Shown: piece by piece, positions 18,120 through 27,131 of the stretch
Layout: each line of letters starts with the position of its first letter
Position numbering within the stretch: position 1 is the first letter of the stretch
DNA from: Collimonas humicola
GTDB taxonomy: Bacteria; Pseudomonadota; Gammaproteobacteria; Burkholderiales; Burkholderiaceae_D
Assembly (NCBI RefSeq): GCF_018304945.1
Contig: NZ_JAGQEE010000001.1
Coordinates: forward strand, 1,859,240 to 1,923,239
Length of the DNA: 64,000 bases
Direction: 5' to 3'
The notes under the pieces: generated by a model
Databases searched by the model: none
What the model was told of the DNA's origin: nothing
The model's input: the letters and a program-made list of their open reading frames with translations, nothing else
Translations under genes and position numbers: made by a program

Positions 18120-19426
18120 TCAATCCTGAATTCAAACGTAACCTGTGGCTGCAGTTTTCCCTGCACCGCCTGATCGCCATGCCAGCCATCCTCGGGCTGG
18201 TCTTCTTCACGCTCAGCATCGCCGCCGCCAATTTTCCCGGCGGCGTTGCGCTCGACAGCATGGCGCTGATCCTGTTCGCCGGCATCGTCTGCCTGTGGGG
18301 CACGCGCAACGCCAGCAATGCCGTGATCGATGAGATCCGCGACAAGACCTGGGACCAGCAGCGCATGAGCGCGCTCGATCCATGGACCATGACCTGGGGT
18401 AAATTGTTTGGCGCCACCGCCTTCAACTGGTATGGCGGAATCATCTGCCTGGCGGCGTTTGCAGTCACGGCAATTGCCGGCGAACGCAGCATGACCCTGA
18501 GCGCGGGCCTGACGCTGGTGGCGCTTGGCATCCTGATGCATGCCGCCACCATCGCCCTCAACCTGCACCTGATGCGCAGCGACATTCGCGCCGTGCAGCG
18601 CGGCGGCATCGCCTGGGCAGTGGTGGTGATCGCGGTCATGTTCGCGCCGCCGTTCCGTTCCCGCCTCGACACCACCATCCAGTGGTGGGGCACGGCCTTT
18701 TCCTACGGCCCCTTCTTGCTGGCCAGCATGGTGTTCCTGGCCGCGCTGGCCGTCTTTGCCGCCTGGCGCAGCATGAACAGCGCGCTGCAGATCAGCACCA
18801 TGCCCTGGGCCTGGCCGCTCGGCTGCTGCCTGCTGGCCGCCTACCTGGCCGGTTTTGCCGACGGCGTCGGCCTGCTGTGGATAGGCCTGCTGCTGGCCAT
18901 GGCGATGACTTATGCCGCCTTGTTCACGGAAGAAAACGATATCGCGCTCTGGCAGCGTATCGTTGCCCGCATTGAATCCGGCAACTGGCAGGGCTTCCTG
19001 CGCAGCCTGCCGATCTGGCCCAGCACGCTGCTGTTGAGTTTTTGCTTTGCCCTGCTGCTCCTGGTCAGCAATGGCCAGACGCCGCCGTTCGAGCTGCCGC
19101 CGAGCTTCGCCTACAGTCCCTTGCTGGCTGTGACGCTGGCCCTGATGCTGCTGCGCGATAGCTGCGTCTATCTGTTCTTCGCCTTTTCCGGCAAAGGCAA
19201 ACGCGCCGGCGCCACCACCATCCTGTACCTGGCGGTGATCAACGGCTTGCTGCCGTTCATGGCGCGCGTGCTGGGATTGAAGGGACTGGCGATATTTTTC
19301 ATGCCGCTGCATCTCGGCAGCGCCTGGACCATGCTCGGCGTCGCCCTGCTGCATGCCGTGCTAGCCCTCGGACTGCTCAACTGGCGCTGGCGCCAGCGGG
19401 TATTGAAAGACGACACGGCGGCCTGA
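18116..19426 (+). CDS. ABC transporter permease (exporter type)
   Basis: 436 residues from a GTG start that overlaps the upstream TGA. About ten to twelve hydrophobic helices are visible, beginning near IAMPAILGLVFFTLSIAAANF and ending at LGVALLHAVLALGLLNW. ABC-2-like organisation is suggested by the cytoplasmic stretch DEIRDKTWDQQRMSALDPWTM near residues 65-85, typical of permeases that pair with NatA-type ATPases. No periplasmic binding protein is nearby, in line with export. Convergent with tal. Confidence 0.78.
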   Translation: MINPEFKRNLWLQFSLHRLIAMPAILGLVFFTLSIAAANFPGGVALDSMALILFAGIVCLWGTRNASNAVIDEIRDKTWDQQRMSALDPWTMTWGKLFGATAFNWYGGIICLAAFAVTAIAGERSMTLSAGLTLVALGILMHAATIALNLHLMRSDIRAVQRGGIAWAVVVIAVMFAPPFRSRLDTTIQWWGTAFSYGPFLLASMVFLAALAVFAAWRSMNSALQISTMPWAWPLGCCLLAAYLAGFADGVGLLWIGLLLAMAMTYAALFTEENDIALWQRIVARIESGNWQGFLRSLPIWPSTLLLSFCFALLLLVSNGQTPPFELPPSFAYSPLLAVTLALMLLRDSCVYLFFAFSGKGKRAGATTILYLAVINGLLPFMARVLGLKGLAIFFMPLHLGSAWTMLGVALLHAVLALGLLNWRWRQRVLKDDTAA

Positions 19427-19466
19427 GCGCCCGCCGCCTCGTTTATTTGCGCGCTTACTTGTGCGC

Positions 19467-20432
19467 CTACTTGTGCGCTGATGCGATCAAGCCCTCGATG
19501 ATCTTGTCGAGCTTGATCGCATCGGCGGCAAAGCCGCGTATCCCCTCCGCCAGTTTTTCCGTCGCCATCGCATCCTCATTCAGGGCGAAGCGGAATTCCG
19601 CTTCGTTGTAGCTGACCGCCTGCAGATCGGCGCCGGCAGCGGCATCCTTGTCCAGCGCGCGCGGCAAGGCGGCGTCGCTGGCCTGCAGCTGCGCCAGCAG
19701 TTCCGGGCTGATGGTCAGCAGGTCGCAGCCGGCCAGCGCGGCGATCTGGCCGACGTTGCGGAAGCTCGCGCCCATCACTTCTGTCTCTATGCCGAAGCGC
19801 TTGTAGTAGCTGTAGATCTGCGCTACCGACTTGACGCCCGGATCGTTGGCCAGCGTGTTGGCCGACTCGTCCCAGGCCGCGCCGGCCGATTTCTTGTACC
19901 AGTCGTAGATGCGGCCGACGAACGGCGAAATCAGGCGCACCTTGGCGTCGCCGCAAGCCACTGCCTGGCAGAAGGAAAACAGCAGCGTCAGGTTGCAGCG
20001 GATGCCATCCAGCTCCAGGAGGCGCGCCGCCTGTATCCCTTCCCAGGTCGAGGCGATCTTGATCAGCACCCGCTCGCGGCCGATGCCGGCCGCTTCATAC
20101 AGCGCCATGATGCGGCGCGCGCGCGCCACCGTGGCGGCGGTGTCGAAACTGAGACGGGCATCGACTTCGGTAGAGACACGGCCCGGCACCACTTTCAGGA
20201 TTTCCAGGCCAAAACGCACCAGCACCTGGTCGACGATCTGGTCCAGCTTGCTGTCCGCGTAGGTGGCGACGGTCTCGGCCAGCAAGGGCGCGTAGTCGGC
20301 TTGCTGGACTGCCTTCAGGATCAGCGAAGGATTGGTGGTGGCGTCGCGCGGCTTGAATTGCGCCAGCTGCTTGAAATTGCCGGTGTCGGCAACGACCGTG
20401 GTGTATTGCTTCAATTGTTCCAGCTGATTCAT
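19467..20432 (-). CDS. tal: Transaldolase
   Basis: 321 residues, the length of TalB-type class 1 transaldolases. It transfers a dihydroxyacetone unit between sedoheptulose 7-phosphate and glyceraldehyde 3-phosphate in the pentose phosphate pathway. The Schiff-base lysine is Lys125 in [13 protein letters not shown], and the N-terminal motif DATTNPSLI is intact. The start at 20432 is preferred to an upstream in-frame ATG at 20468, which lies inside xylB. Being last in the xylulokinase operon, it would help channel xylulose 5-phosphate into central metabolism. Confidence 0.96.
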   Translation of the reverse strand: MNQLEQLKQYTTVVADTGNFKQLAQFKPRDATTNPSLILKAVQQADYAPLLAETVATYADSKLDQIVDQVLVRFGLEILKVVPGRVSTEVDARLSFDTAATVARARRIMALYEAAGIGRERVLIKIASTWEGIQAARLLELDGIRCNLTLLFSFCQAVACGDAKVRLISPFVGRIYDWYKKSAGAAWDESANTLANDPGVKSVAQIYSYYKRFGIETEVMGASFRNVGQIAALAGCDLLTISPELLAQLQASDAALPRALDKDAAAGADLQAVSYNEAEFRFALNEDAMATEKLAEGIRGFAADAIKLDKIIEGLIASAHK

Positions 20433-20464
20433 GGTTAAGCCTTTTCCTTGTAAATATTTAAAAA

Positions 20465-21949
20465 TCAATCGTGCAGGGCTTGCGCCGCTGCCAACAGTCC
20501 ACGGAATTTCTGATAGCGCTCTTGCAACATCGGCTGTTGCGCGGCAACCGGCAGGAAGCGCTCTTTCACTGGCATGCCGCTCGCCAGCAAATCAGCGCCC
20601 TGCCCATAGGCGAGGAAACCTAGTTTGGCGACGCCTATGCAAGCGCTCAGCTCGCTGCCCGCCAGGGTATGGATTTCGCGGTCGAGGATGTTGGATAGCA
20701 ATTGCGCCCAATAGTTGCTGCGGGCGCCGCCGCCGACCAGCGCACAGGCGCCGACCGCCGCTCCGGCCGATTGCACCGCATGCAGCGCATCCAGCAAGCC
20801 GAAGCCGACGCCCTCCAGCACCGCATAGCCGAGCATCGCCGGCGAGCTGTCGTAGCCCAGGTTCATGAAGCCGCCGCGCAACAGAGGATCGTTATGCGGC
20901 GTGCGCTCGCCCGCCAGATACGGCAGGAACAAGGGAACGCCGGCCGCCACCGGCTGCGTCTGCGGCAAGCCGGCTTGCACCAGCTGCAGCAAGGCTTGTT
21001 CATTCGGCTGCCCCAGCAGGCCGGTGGCCCAGCGCAGGCAGCTGGCGCCGGCCAGCATCGCTCCCATGGTGTACCAGCGCTGCGGCAGCGCATGGCAAAA
21101 ACTGTGGACCGCGCTGGCGGGATTGCCGGCAGCATGACCGGTGATGGCGACGATGGCGGCGCTGGTGCCGAGCGTGATGAAGCCGTGGCCGGCGGCTATG
21201 GCGCCGATGCCGACAGCCGATACCGGATTGTCGCCGCCACCGCCGGCCACCGGCAACTGCTCGCGCAGTCCAAGCTGCCCTGCCGCGGCGGCGCAGAGTC
21301 CGGCCGAGACCTCGGAACCTTCCACCAGCCGCGGCAGCTGCTTCAACTGCAAGCCGCAAGCCTGCACCATCGGCTCAAACCAGTCGCGTTTTTCCACATC
21401 CAGCCAGAGCGTGCCGGCGGCATCGGAGACATCGCTGATGCGTTCGCCGGTGAGGCACAGACGCAGGTAATCCTTGGGCGACAGGATGCAGGAAATCTCG
21501 CTGAAAACCTGCGGCTCGTACTGCCGCAGCCACAGCAGCTTGGGCGCCGTCAGGCCGGCCATCGGCAGGCTGCCGGTGACAGCAGAAAACTCAGGGTGCC
21601 GCTGCTGCAGCCATTGCGCCTGCTCAATGGCGCGCGAATCGTCCCACAGGATGGCTGGCCGCAGCACCCGGTCCGCCTGGTCCAGCAATACCGCGCCATG
21701 CATCTGGCCGGACAGGCCGATGCAGCAGACCCGGGCATAGGCCTGCGGCTGGGATTGCCGCAATTGCTGCAAGGCCGAGAGGCAGGCTTGCCACCAGCTT
21801 TCCGGATCCTGTTCGGACCAGCCGGCCTGCGGCCGCGAGACGCTCAGCCTGGCGCCGGCATGCGCCAGCACCGTGCCGCATTCGTCCAGCAGCACGGCTT
21901 TCAGTTCCGACGTGCCGAGATCAATCCCGAGAGAGATGGGACTACCCAT
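20465..21949 (-). CDS. xylB: Xylulokinase
   Basis: 494 residues of the FGGY kinase family. The phosphate-binding [16 protein letters not shown], the xylulokinase-type GLSGQMHG and ILWDDSRA, and the second ATP-binding block [11 protein letters not shown] are all present. It phosphorylates D-xylulose to D-xylulose 5-phosphate. It lies between the LacI regulator (27 bases upstream) and transaldolase (32 bases downstream). No xylose isomerase or pentitol dehydrogenase is encoded nearby, so the route by which xylulose arises is not explained by this locus. Confidence 0.93.
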   Translation of the reverse strand: MGSPISLGIDLGTSELKAVLLDECGTVLAHAGARLSVSRPQAGWSEQDPESWWQACLSALQQLRQSQPQAYARVCCIGLSGQMHGAVLLDQADRVLRPAILWDDSRAIEQAQWLQQRHPEFSAVTGSLPMAGLTAPKLLWLRQYEPQVFSEISCILSPKDYLRLCLTGERISDVSDAAGTLWLDVEKRDWFEPMVQACGLQLKQLPRLVEGSEVSAGLCAAAAGQLGLREQLPVAGGGGDNPVSAVGIGAIAAGHGFITLGTSAAIVAITGHAAGNPASAVHSFCHALPQRWYTMGAMLAGASCLRWATGLLGQPNEQALLQLVQAGLPQTQPVAAGVPLFLPYLAGERTPHNDPLLRGGFMNLGYDSSPAMLGYAVLEGVGFGLLDALHAVQSAGAAVGACALVGGGARSNYWAQLLSNILDREIHTLAGSELSACIGVAKLGFLAYGQGADLLASGMPVKERFLPVAAQQPMLQERYQKFRGLLAAAQALHD

Positions 21950-21976
21950 AGATGTTGCTTTCCGGTGAAATAATGT

Positions 21977-22975
21977 TCAAAGACAGCCGCATGAATTGCG
22001 GACCCGCAGCGTCGGCGCCAGCCGCACTGTCTGCTTCTTGCCGTCCGGCTCTTCGATGCGCTTCATCAGCAGTTTGACGGCGCGCATGCCCAGCTCCTTG
22101 ACCGGCTGCGCCATCACCGTCAGGCGCGGCACAAAGAAGTCGGCCCAGTCGAAATCGTCGAAGCCGACCAGCGCGATCTGCTCCGGCACATCGATCCTGG
22201 CGTCGCGCAGCGCGTGCATGGCGCCGATGGTCATCAGGTTGTTGGCGGCCATGATCGCGGTCGGCGGCTCCGCCAGGCTCAGCAAATGGCGGGTGGCGCT
22301 GCGCGCCGGTTCGCTGGCCGATTCGCCGTTGACCAGCAGCGCTGCGTCAAACGGCAGGCCGGCGGCAGCCAGCGCGGCGCGGTAGCCGTCGATCCGTTCG
22401 TCGGTGGTGGTCAGGCCGGCACGGCCGGCGATCAGGGCGATGCGGCGATGGCCGTGCTCGACCAGGTGGCTGACCAGCTGCTGCGAGGATTTCTTGTTTT
22501 CCACGCCGACCTGGTCAAAACCCTGCGCCATCAGGCGGTCGACCAGCACCGCCGGGATATCGTTGGCGCGCAGGTACTCCAGCGCCAGGTGCTGCGGATC
22601 GGCGGACGGCGCCAGCAGGATGCCGTCCACGCGCCGGTGATGCAGCGCCTTGACCGCGCGCAGTTCCTGTTCCGGATCGTCGCGGGTATCGACATACAGC
22701 ATCATGATGCCGTGCTTGGCGCATTCGGTTTCGATGGCGTGCACGGTTTCGCTGAAATAGTGATTGGAGAGCGCGGAAATGGCGACGCCGATGGTGTTCG
22801 AGGTGGAGCGCGCCAGCGAGCGCGCCAGCGTGTTGGGTATGTAGCCCAGCGCCTGGATCGCCGCCTCCACCGCGCGCACCGTCGCCGGCCGCACCTTGCG
22901 CGTACCGTTCAAGACATGCGAAACCGTCGAAGTCGACACTTTCGCGATTCTTGCGACATCATCCATCGTAGCCAA
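21977..22975 (-). CDS. LacI-family transcriptional regulator of the sugar operon
   Basis: 332 residues. The start codon is TTG at 22975, five bases after a strong GAGGAG; the ATG at 22966 is too far from it. The N-terminal helix-turn-helix reads MDDVARIAKVSTSTVSHVLNG, with the hinge helix near NTLARSLARS, and a periplasmic-binding-like effector domain follows. It lies in the middle of the ABC/xylB/tal operon and is probably autoregulated. Its likely operator is the tandem palindrome at 26932-26959. Confidence 0.93.
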   Translation of the reverse strand: MATMDDVARIAKVSTSTVSHVLNGTRKVRPATVRAVEAAIQALGYIPNTLARSLARSTSNTIGVAISALSNHYFSETVHAIETECAKHGIMMLYVDTRDDPEQELRAVKALHHRRVDGILLAPSADPQHLALEYLRANDIPAVLVDRLMAQGFDQVGVENKKSSQQLVSHLVEHGHRRIALIAGRAGLTTTDERIDGYRAALAAAGLPFDAALLVNGESASEPARSATRHLLSLAEPPTAIMAANNLMTIGAMHALRDARIDVPEQIALVGFDDFDWADFFVPRLTVMAQPVKELGMRAVKLLMKRIEEPDGKKQTVRLAPTLRVRNSCGCL

Positions 22976-23040
22976 TTATTCTCCTCCTCTTCAGACCGGC
23001 GGCTGCCGGCAATCCCGCTCCGGCAGCAGCCCTCTTTACA

Positions 23041-23982
23041 TCAGCGCGCGCTGGACCAGCCTTTGTAGCTAGCGACATTATCATGAGTAATCAGCACCGG
23101 CGCCAGCAAAACCACCGGCTTGGCGGGACGCTTGCCGTTCAGGATGTCGTAGCCGATGGCCACCGCATCCTGCGCCTGGGCCCATGGGTCCTGGCTGGCG
23201 GAAGCCTGGATCGAGGGGCCTGACTTCAGCGCGGCTTCGATATCCGGTGCGCCGTCGACCGAAGCGATGACGATGCCGCTGCGCTTGAGCTGCTTGGCGG
23301 CGAGATCGCTGCCGATCGCTTGCGGATCGTTGATGGTGAACAAGCCGTCGATTTTCGGGAAGCGCGTCAGATAACCCTGCATGGCATTCAGGCCGCCTTC
23401 GCGCGAACCCTTGCCATCCTGGTCATCGGACAATATCTTGATGCCGGGGGCGGCAGCGAATACGGCTTTGCAGCCTTTGACGCGGTCGGTCACGGCCGTC
23501 ACCTGCGGTCCGTTCTGGATGATCACGTTGCCCTTGCCGCCCAGCTTGTCGACCAGGTACTTGCAAGCCAGCCGGCCGGCCTGTTCATTATCGGTCTGCA
23601 CCGTCGCATCGACGCCCTTGGCGCCGACGTCCACCGCTACCACCACGATGCCTGCCTTCTGCGCTTTCTTGATGGCCGGCTCGATGGCGACCGGATCGGT
23701 GGCGTTGAGCAGGATCAGGTCGACCCCGGCGGAAATGAAGTTGTCGATCTGGGTAAACTGCTTGCTCAAGTCGTAGTCGGCCGACACCGCCGTGACCTTG
23801 ACGTTCGGGTTGATCTGCTGCGCCTTGGCCTTGGCGCCATTGGCCAGCGTCACAAAATACGGATTGCCGAGCGAACCGACGGTGATGCCCACTGCTTTCA
23901 GTTCACGCGCCTGCACTGCGCCCGAGACAGTCAACGCCAGCGTCAACGGCAGTATTGCGGCTAAAGCGAATTTTTTCATCAT
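23041..23982 (-). CDS. Ribose-type sugar ABC transporter, periplasmic binding protein
   Basis: 313 residues. The start at 23982 has AGGAG seven bases upstream; the very next codon is also ATG. A Sec signal peptide ends near VQA-R. The mature protein is a Peripla_BP_4 (RbsB-like) fold, with VGITVGSLGNPYF, DLILLNATDPVAI, the hinge DNEQAGRLACKYL and GLFTINDPQAIGSDLAA. The ligand is probably a pentose or pentitol, given the xylulokinase in the same operon; sequence alone does not define it. Confidence 0.9.
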   Translation of the reverse strand: MMKKFALAAILPLTLALTVSGAVQARELKAVGITVGSLGNPYFVTLANGAKAKAQQINPNVKVTAVSADYDLSKQFTQIDNFISAGVDLILLNATDPVAIEPAIKKAQKAGIVVVAVDVGAKGVDATVQTDNEQAGRLACKYLVDKLGGKGNVIIQNGPQVTAVTDRVKGCKAVFAAAPGIKILSDDQDGKGSREGGLNAMQGYLTRFPKIDGLFTINDPQAIGSDLAAKQLKRSGIVIASVDGAPDIEAALKSGPSIQASASQDPWAQAQDAVAIGYDILNGKRPAKPVVLLAPVLITHDNVASYKGWSSAR

Positions 23983-24061
23983 GCTTGATCTCCTGTTGCC
24001 GGTCATATGGAAATCCAGGGGCAGCGACCAGCTTGCCGTCCCCGGTGGTCTGTCAAATCAG

Positions 24062-25078
24062 TTAAGTGCGCGCACCCGACTGCCGGTAGCGGTCCAGCGC
24101 CACCGCGCCGATGATCACGATGCCCTTGATGATGTATTGCCAGATATCGGAAACGCCCAGCAGCACCAGGCCGTTGGTCAGCACGGCGATGATCAGGGCG
24201 CCGATCAGGGTGCCGCCGATGGAACCGACGCCGCCGGTAAAGCTGGTGCCGCCGAGGATCACCGCCGCAATCGCATCCAGTTCGTAAGACTGCCCCAGCT
24301 GCAAGCCGTTGGCGGCTGACAGGCGCGAAGCCGTCATGACGGCGCCGAGGCCGGCCAGCAGGCCGGACACCGCATACACGAACAGCAGCACCTTCCATAC
24401 CTTGATGCCGGACAACCGCGCCGCCTCATGGTTGCCGCCGACCGCATAGATCTGCACGCCGATCACGGTGCGGCGCAGGATGAACCAGGACAGCGCCACC
24501 ACCACCAGCGCGATGATCACCAGCCAGGGCACGCCCAGCACTGAATCGTTGCCGATGAAGGCGAACGGCAGGTCCGGGTTGAACACCGTCTTGTCGTCCG
24601 CCAGCAGGCGCGCCAGGCCGCGCATGGCGGTCAGGGCGCCGAGCGTGACGATGAAAGGCGGCAGCCGCATGAAGGCGATCAGGACGCCGTTGGCCAAGCC
24701 CAGCAGCAGGCCGAAGCCGACGCCGGCGGCGATCCCCAGCATGCCGAACTGCGGCGACAGCGAAGCCAGCATCGCCACCACCGCCGAGGCCGCCAGGATC
24801 GCGCCCACCGAGAGATCGATGCCGGCAGTCAGGATCACGAAAGTCATGCCGGCGGCCAGCACGATATTCACCGAGGCCTGCTGGGTGATGATCGACAGGT
24901 TCTGCACGGTAAAGAAGTTTTCGCTCATCAGGGCGAAACCCAGCACCAGCAGCAACAGCACCGGCAGCATGCCGGCCGTGCGCAGCACACCGCGCAGTTG
25001 CTCGCGTTTGCCGATGGTCTCGGCCGTGATCTTGCTGCTTGCTTCCATGATCATTGTCTCCTTGCTGTTCTGGTTCAT
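24062..25078 (-). CDS. Ribose-type sugar ABC transporter permease
   Basis: 338 residues from the ATG at 25078 with GAAGGA upstream. RbsC-like membrane protein with about ten helices; the typical AGIDLSVGAILAASAV and the C-terminal ELDAIAAVILGGTSFTGGVGSIGG segments are present. It acts as a homodimeric channel with the double-domain ATPase encoded just upstream (32-base gap) and the binding protein downstream. Confidence 0.93.
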   Translation of the reverse strand: MNQNSKETMIMEASSKITAETIGKREQLRGVLRTAGMLPVLLLLVLGFALMSENFFTVQNLSIITQQASVNIVLAAGMTFVILTAGIDLSVGAILAASAVVAMLASLSPQFGMLGIAAGVGFGLLLGLANGVLIAFMRLPPFIVTLGALTAMRGLARLLADDKTVFNPDLPFAFIGNDSVLGVPWLVIIALVVVALSWFILRRTVIGVQIYAVGGNHEAARLSGIKVWKVLLFVYAVSGLLAGLGAVMTASRLSAANGLQLGQSYELDAIAAVILGGTSFTGGVGSIGGTLIGALIIAVLTNGLVLLGVSDIWQYIIKGIVIIGAVALDRYRQSGART

Positions 25079-25110
25079 GATTGCCGTCCTTCGCTGATGC
25101 GGCCTGCCGA

Positions 25111-26652
25111 TCAAGCCGCCTGCGGCTCTACCTGCTGCGCGCCGGTGGCCAGTTCGATAATGTTTTCCTGGCTGATCTCGCGTCCCGAATGGCCGCCAAG
25201 TTCCGCCACCAGCTCTCCTTCGCGCATCACCAGCACGCGGTCCGAGGTGCCGACGATTTCCGGAAGTTCGCTGGAAATCACCACCACGCCGACGCCGGCC
25301 TTGGCCAGTTCATTGACGATGCGGTAGATCTCTGATTTGGAACCGATATCGACGCCGCGCGTAGGCTCGTCCAGGATCAGCACATGCGGCTTGATTTCCA
25401 GCAGGCGCGCCAGCAGCACCTTTTGCTGGTTGCCGCCGGACAGCGCGCCGACGTTGACGGCGCCGGAAGCGACCCGGATCGAGAGCGACCTGATCGCCTC
25501 TGCCGAGCGGCGGGCGCCGCGGCTGCGGTCCAGCACGCCGCCGTAGCGGGAATCCGGCACGCAGGCGCAGACATTGATGTTGTCGCGCACGCTCATGTCG
25601 AGGAACAAGCCTTGCGCCTTGCGGTCTTCAGTCAGGTAGACCACGCCGGCGCGGATGGCGTCGGTCGGGCTGCGCAGGCTGGCGACCGCCTGGCCGGCCA
25701 CTTCCAGCGTGCCGGCGATGCGCGGATCGGCGCCGAAGATCAGGCGCGCCAGCTCGGTCCGGCCGGCGCCGACCAGGCCGGCGATGCCCAGCACCTCGCC
25801 TGCATGCAGGTCGAAGCCGCAACCGCGCACGCGGCGGCCGTCGGCCATGTCGCGCACCCGCATCACCACATTGCCGGGATCGTAGGGCGCATGTTCCTTC
25901 TTGTAGAAGCCGGAAAGATCGCGCCCGACCATCATTTTCACCAGCGCCTCGGCCGAAAGATCAGCGCGCGGCAGCATGCCGACATGCTTGCCGTCGCGCA
26001 GCACCGAGACGCGGTCGGACAATTCATAGATCTCGGCCATGCGATGGCTGATGTACACGATCGCCAGCCCCTCCTGGCGCAGCTGGCGGATCAGGGCGAA
26101 CAGGCGGTCAGTCTCGCGCGAAGACAAGGGCGTGGTGGGCTCGTCCATCACCAGGATGCGCGCATGGGCATGGATGGCGCGCGCAATTTCCACCAGCTGA
26201 CGCTCGGCGATGGACAGGCTGCTGACCTTGGTCTGCGGCCCGAAGTCGGCGCCCAGGCGCGTCAGCACATCGACGCAACCGGCTTCCATCGCCTTGCGGT
26301 CGACCGTCCAGCCGCGCTTGAGCTCGCGGCCCAGATAGATGTTTTCCGCCACGCTCAGGTTCGGACACAGGCTCAGCTCCTGGTAGATCACCGCCACGCC
26401 CAGCTCCTTGGCCGCGCGCGGGCCGTAATTGGCGACCGTCTTGCCGTCGATGCGGATTTCGCCGCCGGCATCGGCGGCATGGGCGCCGGACAGCACTTTC
26501 ATCAAGGTCGACTTGCCGGCGCCGTTCTCGCCCATCAGGGCATGCACCTCGCCGGCGTAGACCGTGAGATCGACTTCTTTCAATACGCGCAAACCGCTGA
26601 AAGTCTTGGAAATGCCGCGCATCTCCAGGATGGGTGTGGTTGCTGGCGTCAT
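25111..26652 (-). CDS. Ribose-type sugar ABC transporter, double ATPase (RbsA-like)
   Basis: 513 residues with two ABC domains. The first has Walker [15 protein letters not shown], the signature [13 protein letters not shown] and Walker [13 protein letters not shown]. The second has a degenerate Walker A ([12 protein letters not shown]), the signature [15 protein letters not shown] and [11 protein letters not shown]. This asymmetry is normal for RbsA/XylG proteins. The start overlaps the stop of the small leader ORF, and the gene also has its own GAGGGG site. It is the first transporter gene of the operon. Confidence 0.94.
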   Translation of the reverse strand: MTPATTPILEMRGISKTFSGLRVLKEVDLTVYAGEVHALMGENGAGKSTLMKVLSGAHAADAGGEIRIDGKTVANYGPRAAKELGVAVIYQELSLCPNLSVAENIYLGRELKRGWTVDRKAMEAGCVDVLTRLGADFGPQTKVSSLSIAERQLVEIARAIHAHARILVMDEPTTPLSSRETDRLFALIRQLRQEGLAIVYISHRMAEIYELSDRVSVLRDGKHVGMLPRADLSAEALVKMMVGRDLSGFYKKEHAPYDPGNVVMRVRDMADGRRVRGCGFDLHAGEVLGIAGLVGAGRTELARLIFGADPRIAGTLEVAGQAVASLRSPTDAIRAGVVYLTEDRKAQGLFLDMSVRDNINVCACVPDSRYGGVLDRSRGARRSAEAIRSLSIRVASGAVNVGALSGGNQQKVLLARLLEIKPHVLILDEPTRGVDIGSKSEIYRIVNELAKAGVGVVVISSELPEIVGTSDRVLVMREGELVAELGGHSGREISQENIIELATGAQQVEPQAA

Positions 26653-26843
26653 AGGCGGCCCCTCAGTTTGAATGAATGCTCAACCCAAAATAAAAACACG
26701 GATAGCAAGATGCGGGCATCGGCCCACTGCCAAGCAATCGCCAGTGACCGGCAAAGCTCCGGCGAGAGCGAATGATCAATATTGATATTTTTTGACAAAG
26801 GACAACGAGGTCGGATCACCTCGTCGCGATACGGTATTTTCAT
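26649..26843 (-). CDS. Possible 64-residue leader ORF of the sugar operon
   Basis: Begins with ATG six bases after a strong AGGAG site, and its stop overlaps the start of the transporter ATPase (ATGA). The product has a basic N-terminus ([13 protein letters not shown]), a mid-region with Trp residues and a hydrophobic stretch [12 protein letters not shown]. No family was recognised. It may be a genuine small protein, a translational coupling device or a chance frame. The good ribosome site is the main argument for it. Confidence 0.4.
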   Translation of the reverse strand: MKIPYRDEVIRPRCPLSKNINIDHSLSPELCRSLAIAWQWADARILLSVFLFWVEHSFKLRGRL

Positions 26844-26920
26844 TTGTCTCCTGGCGCTCTTGCTTTTTTACCTAGGTCGCCGCGGCCGGAAAATGCAGTC
26901 GGCGGCCTGATTTGAGACCA

Positions 26921-26949
26921 ATACTAGTGCAAAGCAAGCGCTTGCGCAA
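26921..26949 (-). promoter_or_regulatory. Candidate promoter of the sugar ABC/xylB/tal operon
   Basis: TTGCGC (26949-26944, minus strand) and TAGTAT (26926-26921), separated by 17 bases. Both hexamers are imperfect. The -35 and the spacer lie inside the tandem palindrome, so a bound LacI-family repressor would block polymerase. Confidence 0.35.
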
Positions 26950-26959
26950 GCGCTTGCTT
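26932..26959. promoter_or_regulatory. Tandem LacI-type operator
   Basis: A perfect 28-bp palindrome made of two adjacent copies of GCAAGCGCTTGC (26934-26945 and 26946-26957) flanked by AA and TT. Each 12-mer has the central CG-type symmetry of LacI/GalR-family operators. It lies about 90 bases upstream of the first ORF of the sugar operon, whose third transporter gene is followed by the LacI regulator gene. The plus strand shows TTTTTT directly after it, but no plus-strand gene precedes it, so an operator is more likely than a terminator. Confidence 0.7.
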
Positions 26960-27023
26960 TTTTGCCGTAAAAGTTAATTCCGAGGAACTTAATGCTTTCT
27001 TAACCAAAATCCGGTAAAGCGGT

Positions 27024-27031
27024 GCTACCCT
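27024..27031 (+). promoter_or_regulatory. Possible RpoS-type -10 element for cfa
   Basis: GCTACCCT resembles the extended -10 of stationary-phase promoters (consensus KCTAYRCT), about 100 bases upstream of the cfa start. In Escherichia coli one cfa promoter is RpoS-dependent. No -35 is required for this class and none was seen. This is inference from a short motif. Confidence 0.3.
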
Positions 27032-27131
27032 TTACTCCCAAGCTTCCATGACAAGAATTCCGCTCATAAAAGCCGCTCCACGCAAAGATTCCATCCGTGT
27101 ACGAATAACTCCAACCAAAAAGGGACACTGC

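Noticed and set aside
26932..26963. Palindrome followed by TTTTTT considered as a plus-strand terminator
   Set aside because: No plus-strand gene lies upstream for several kilobases, and the twin 12-mers with central symmetry in front of a LacI-regulated operon fit an operator better.
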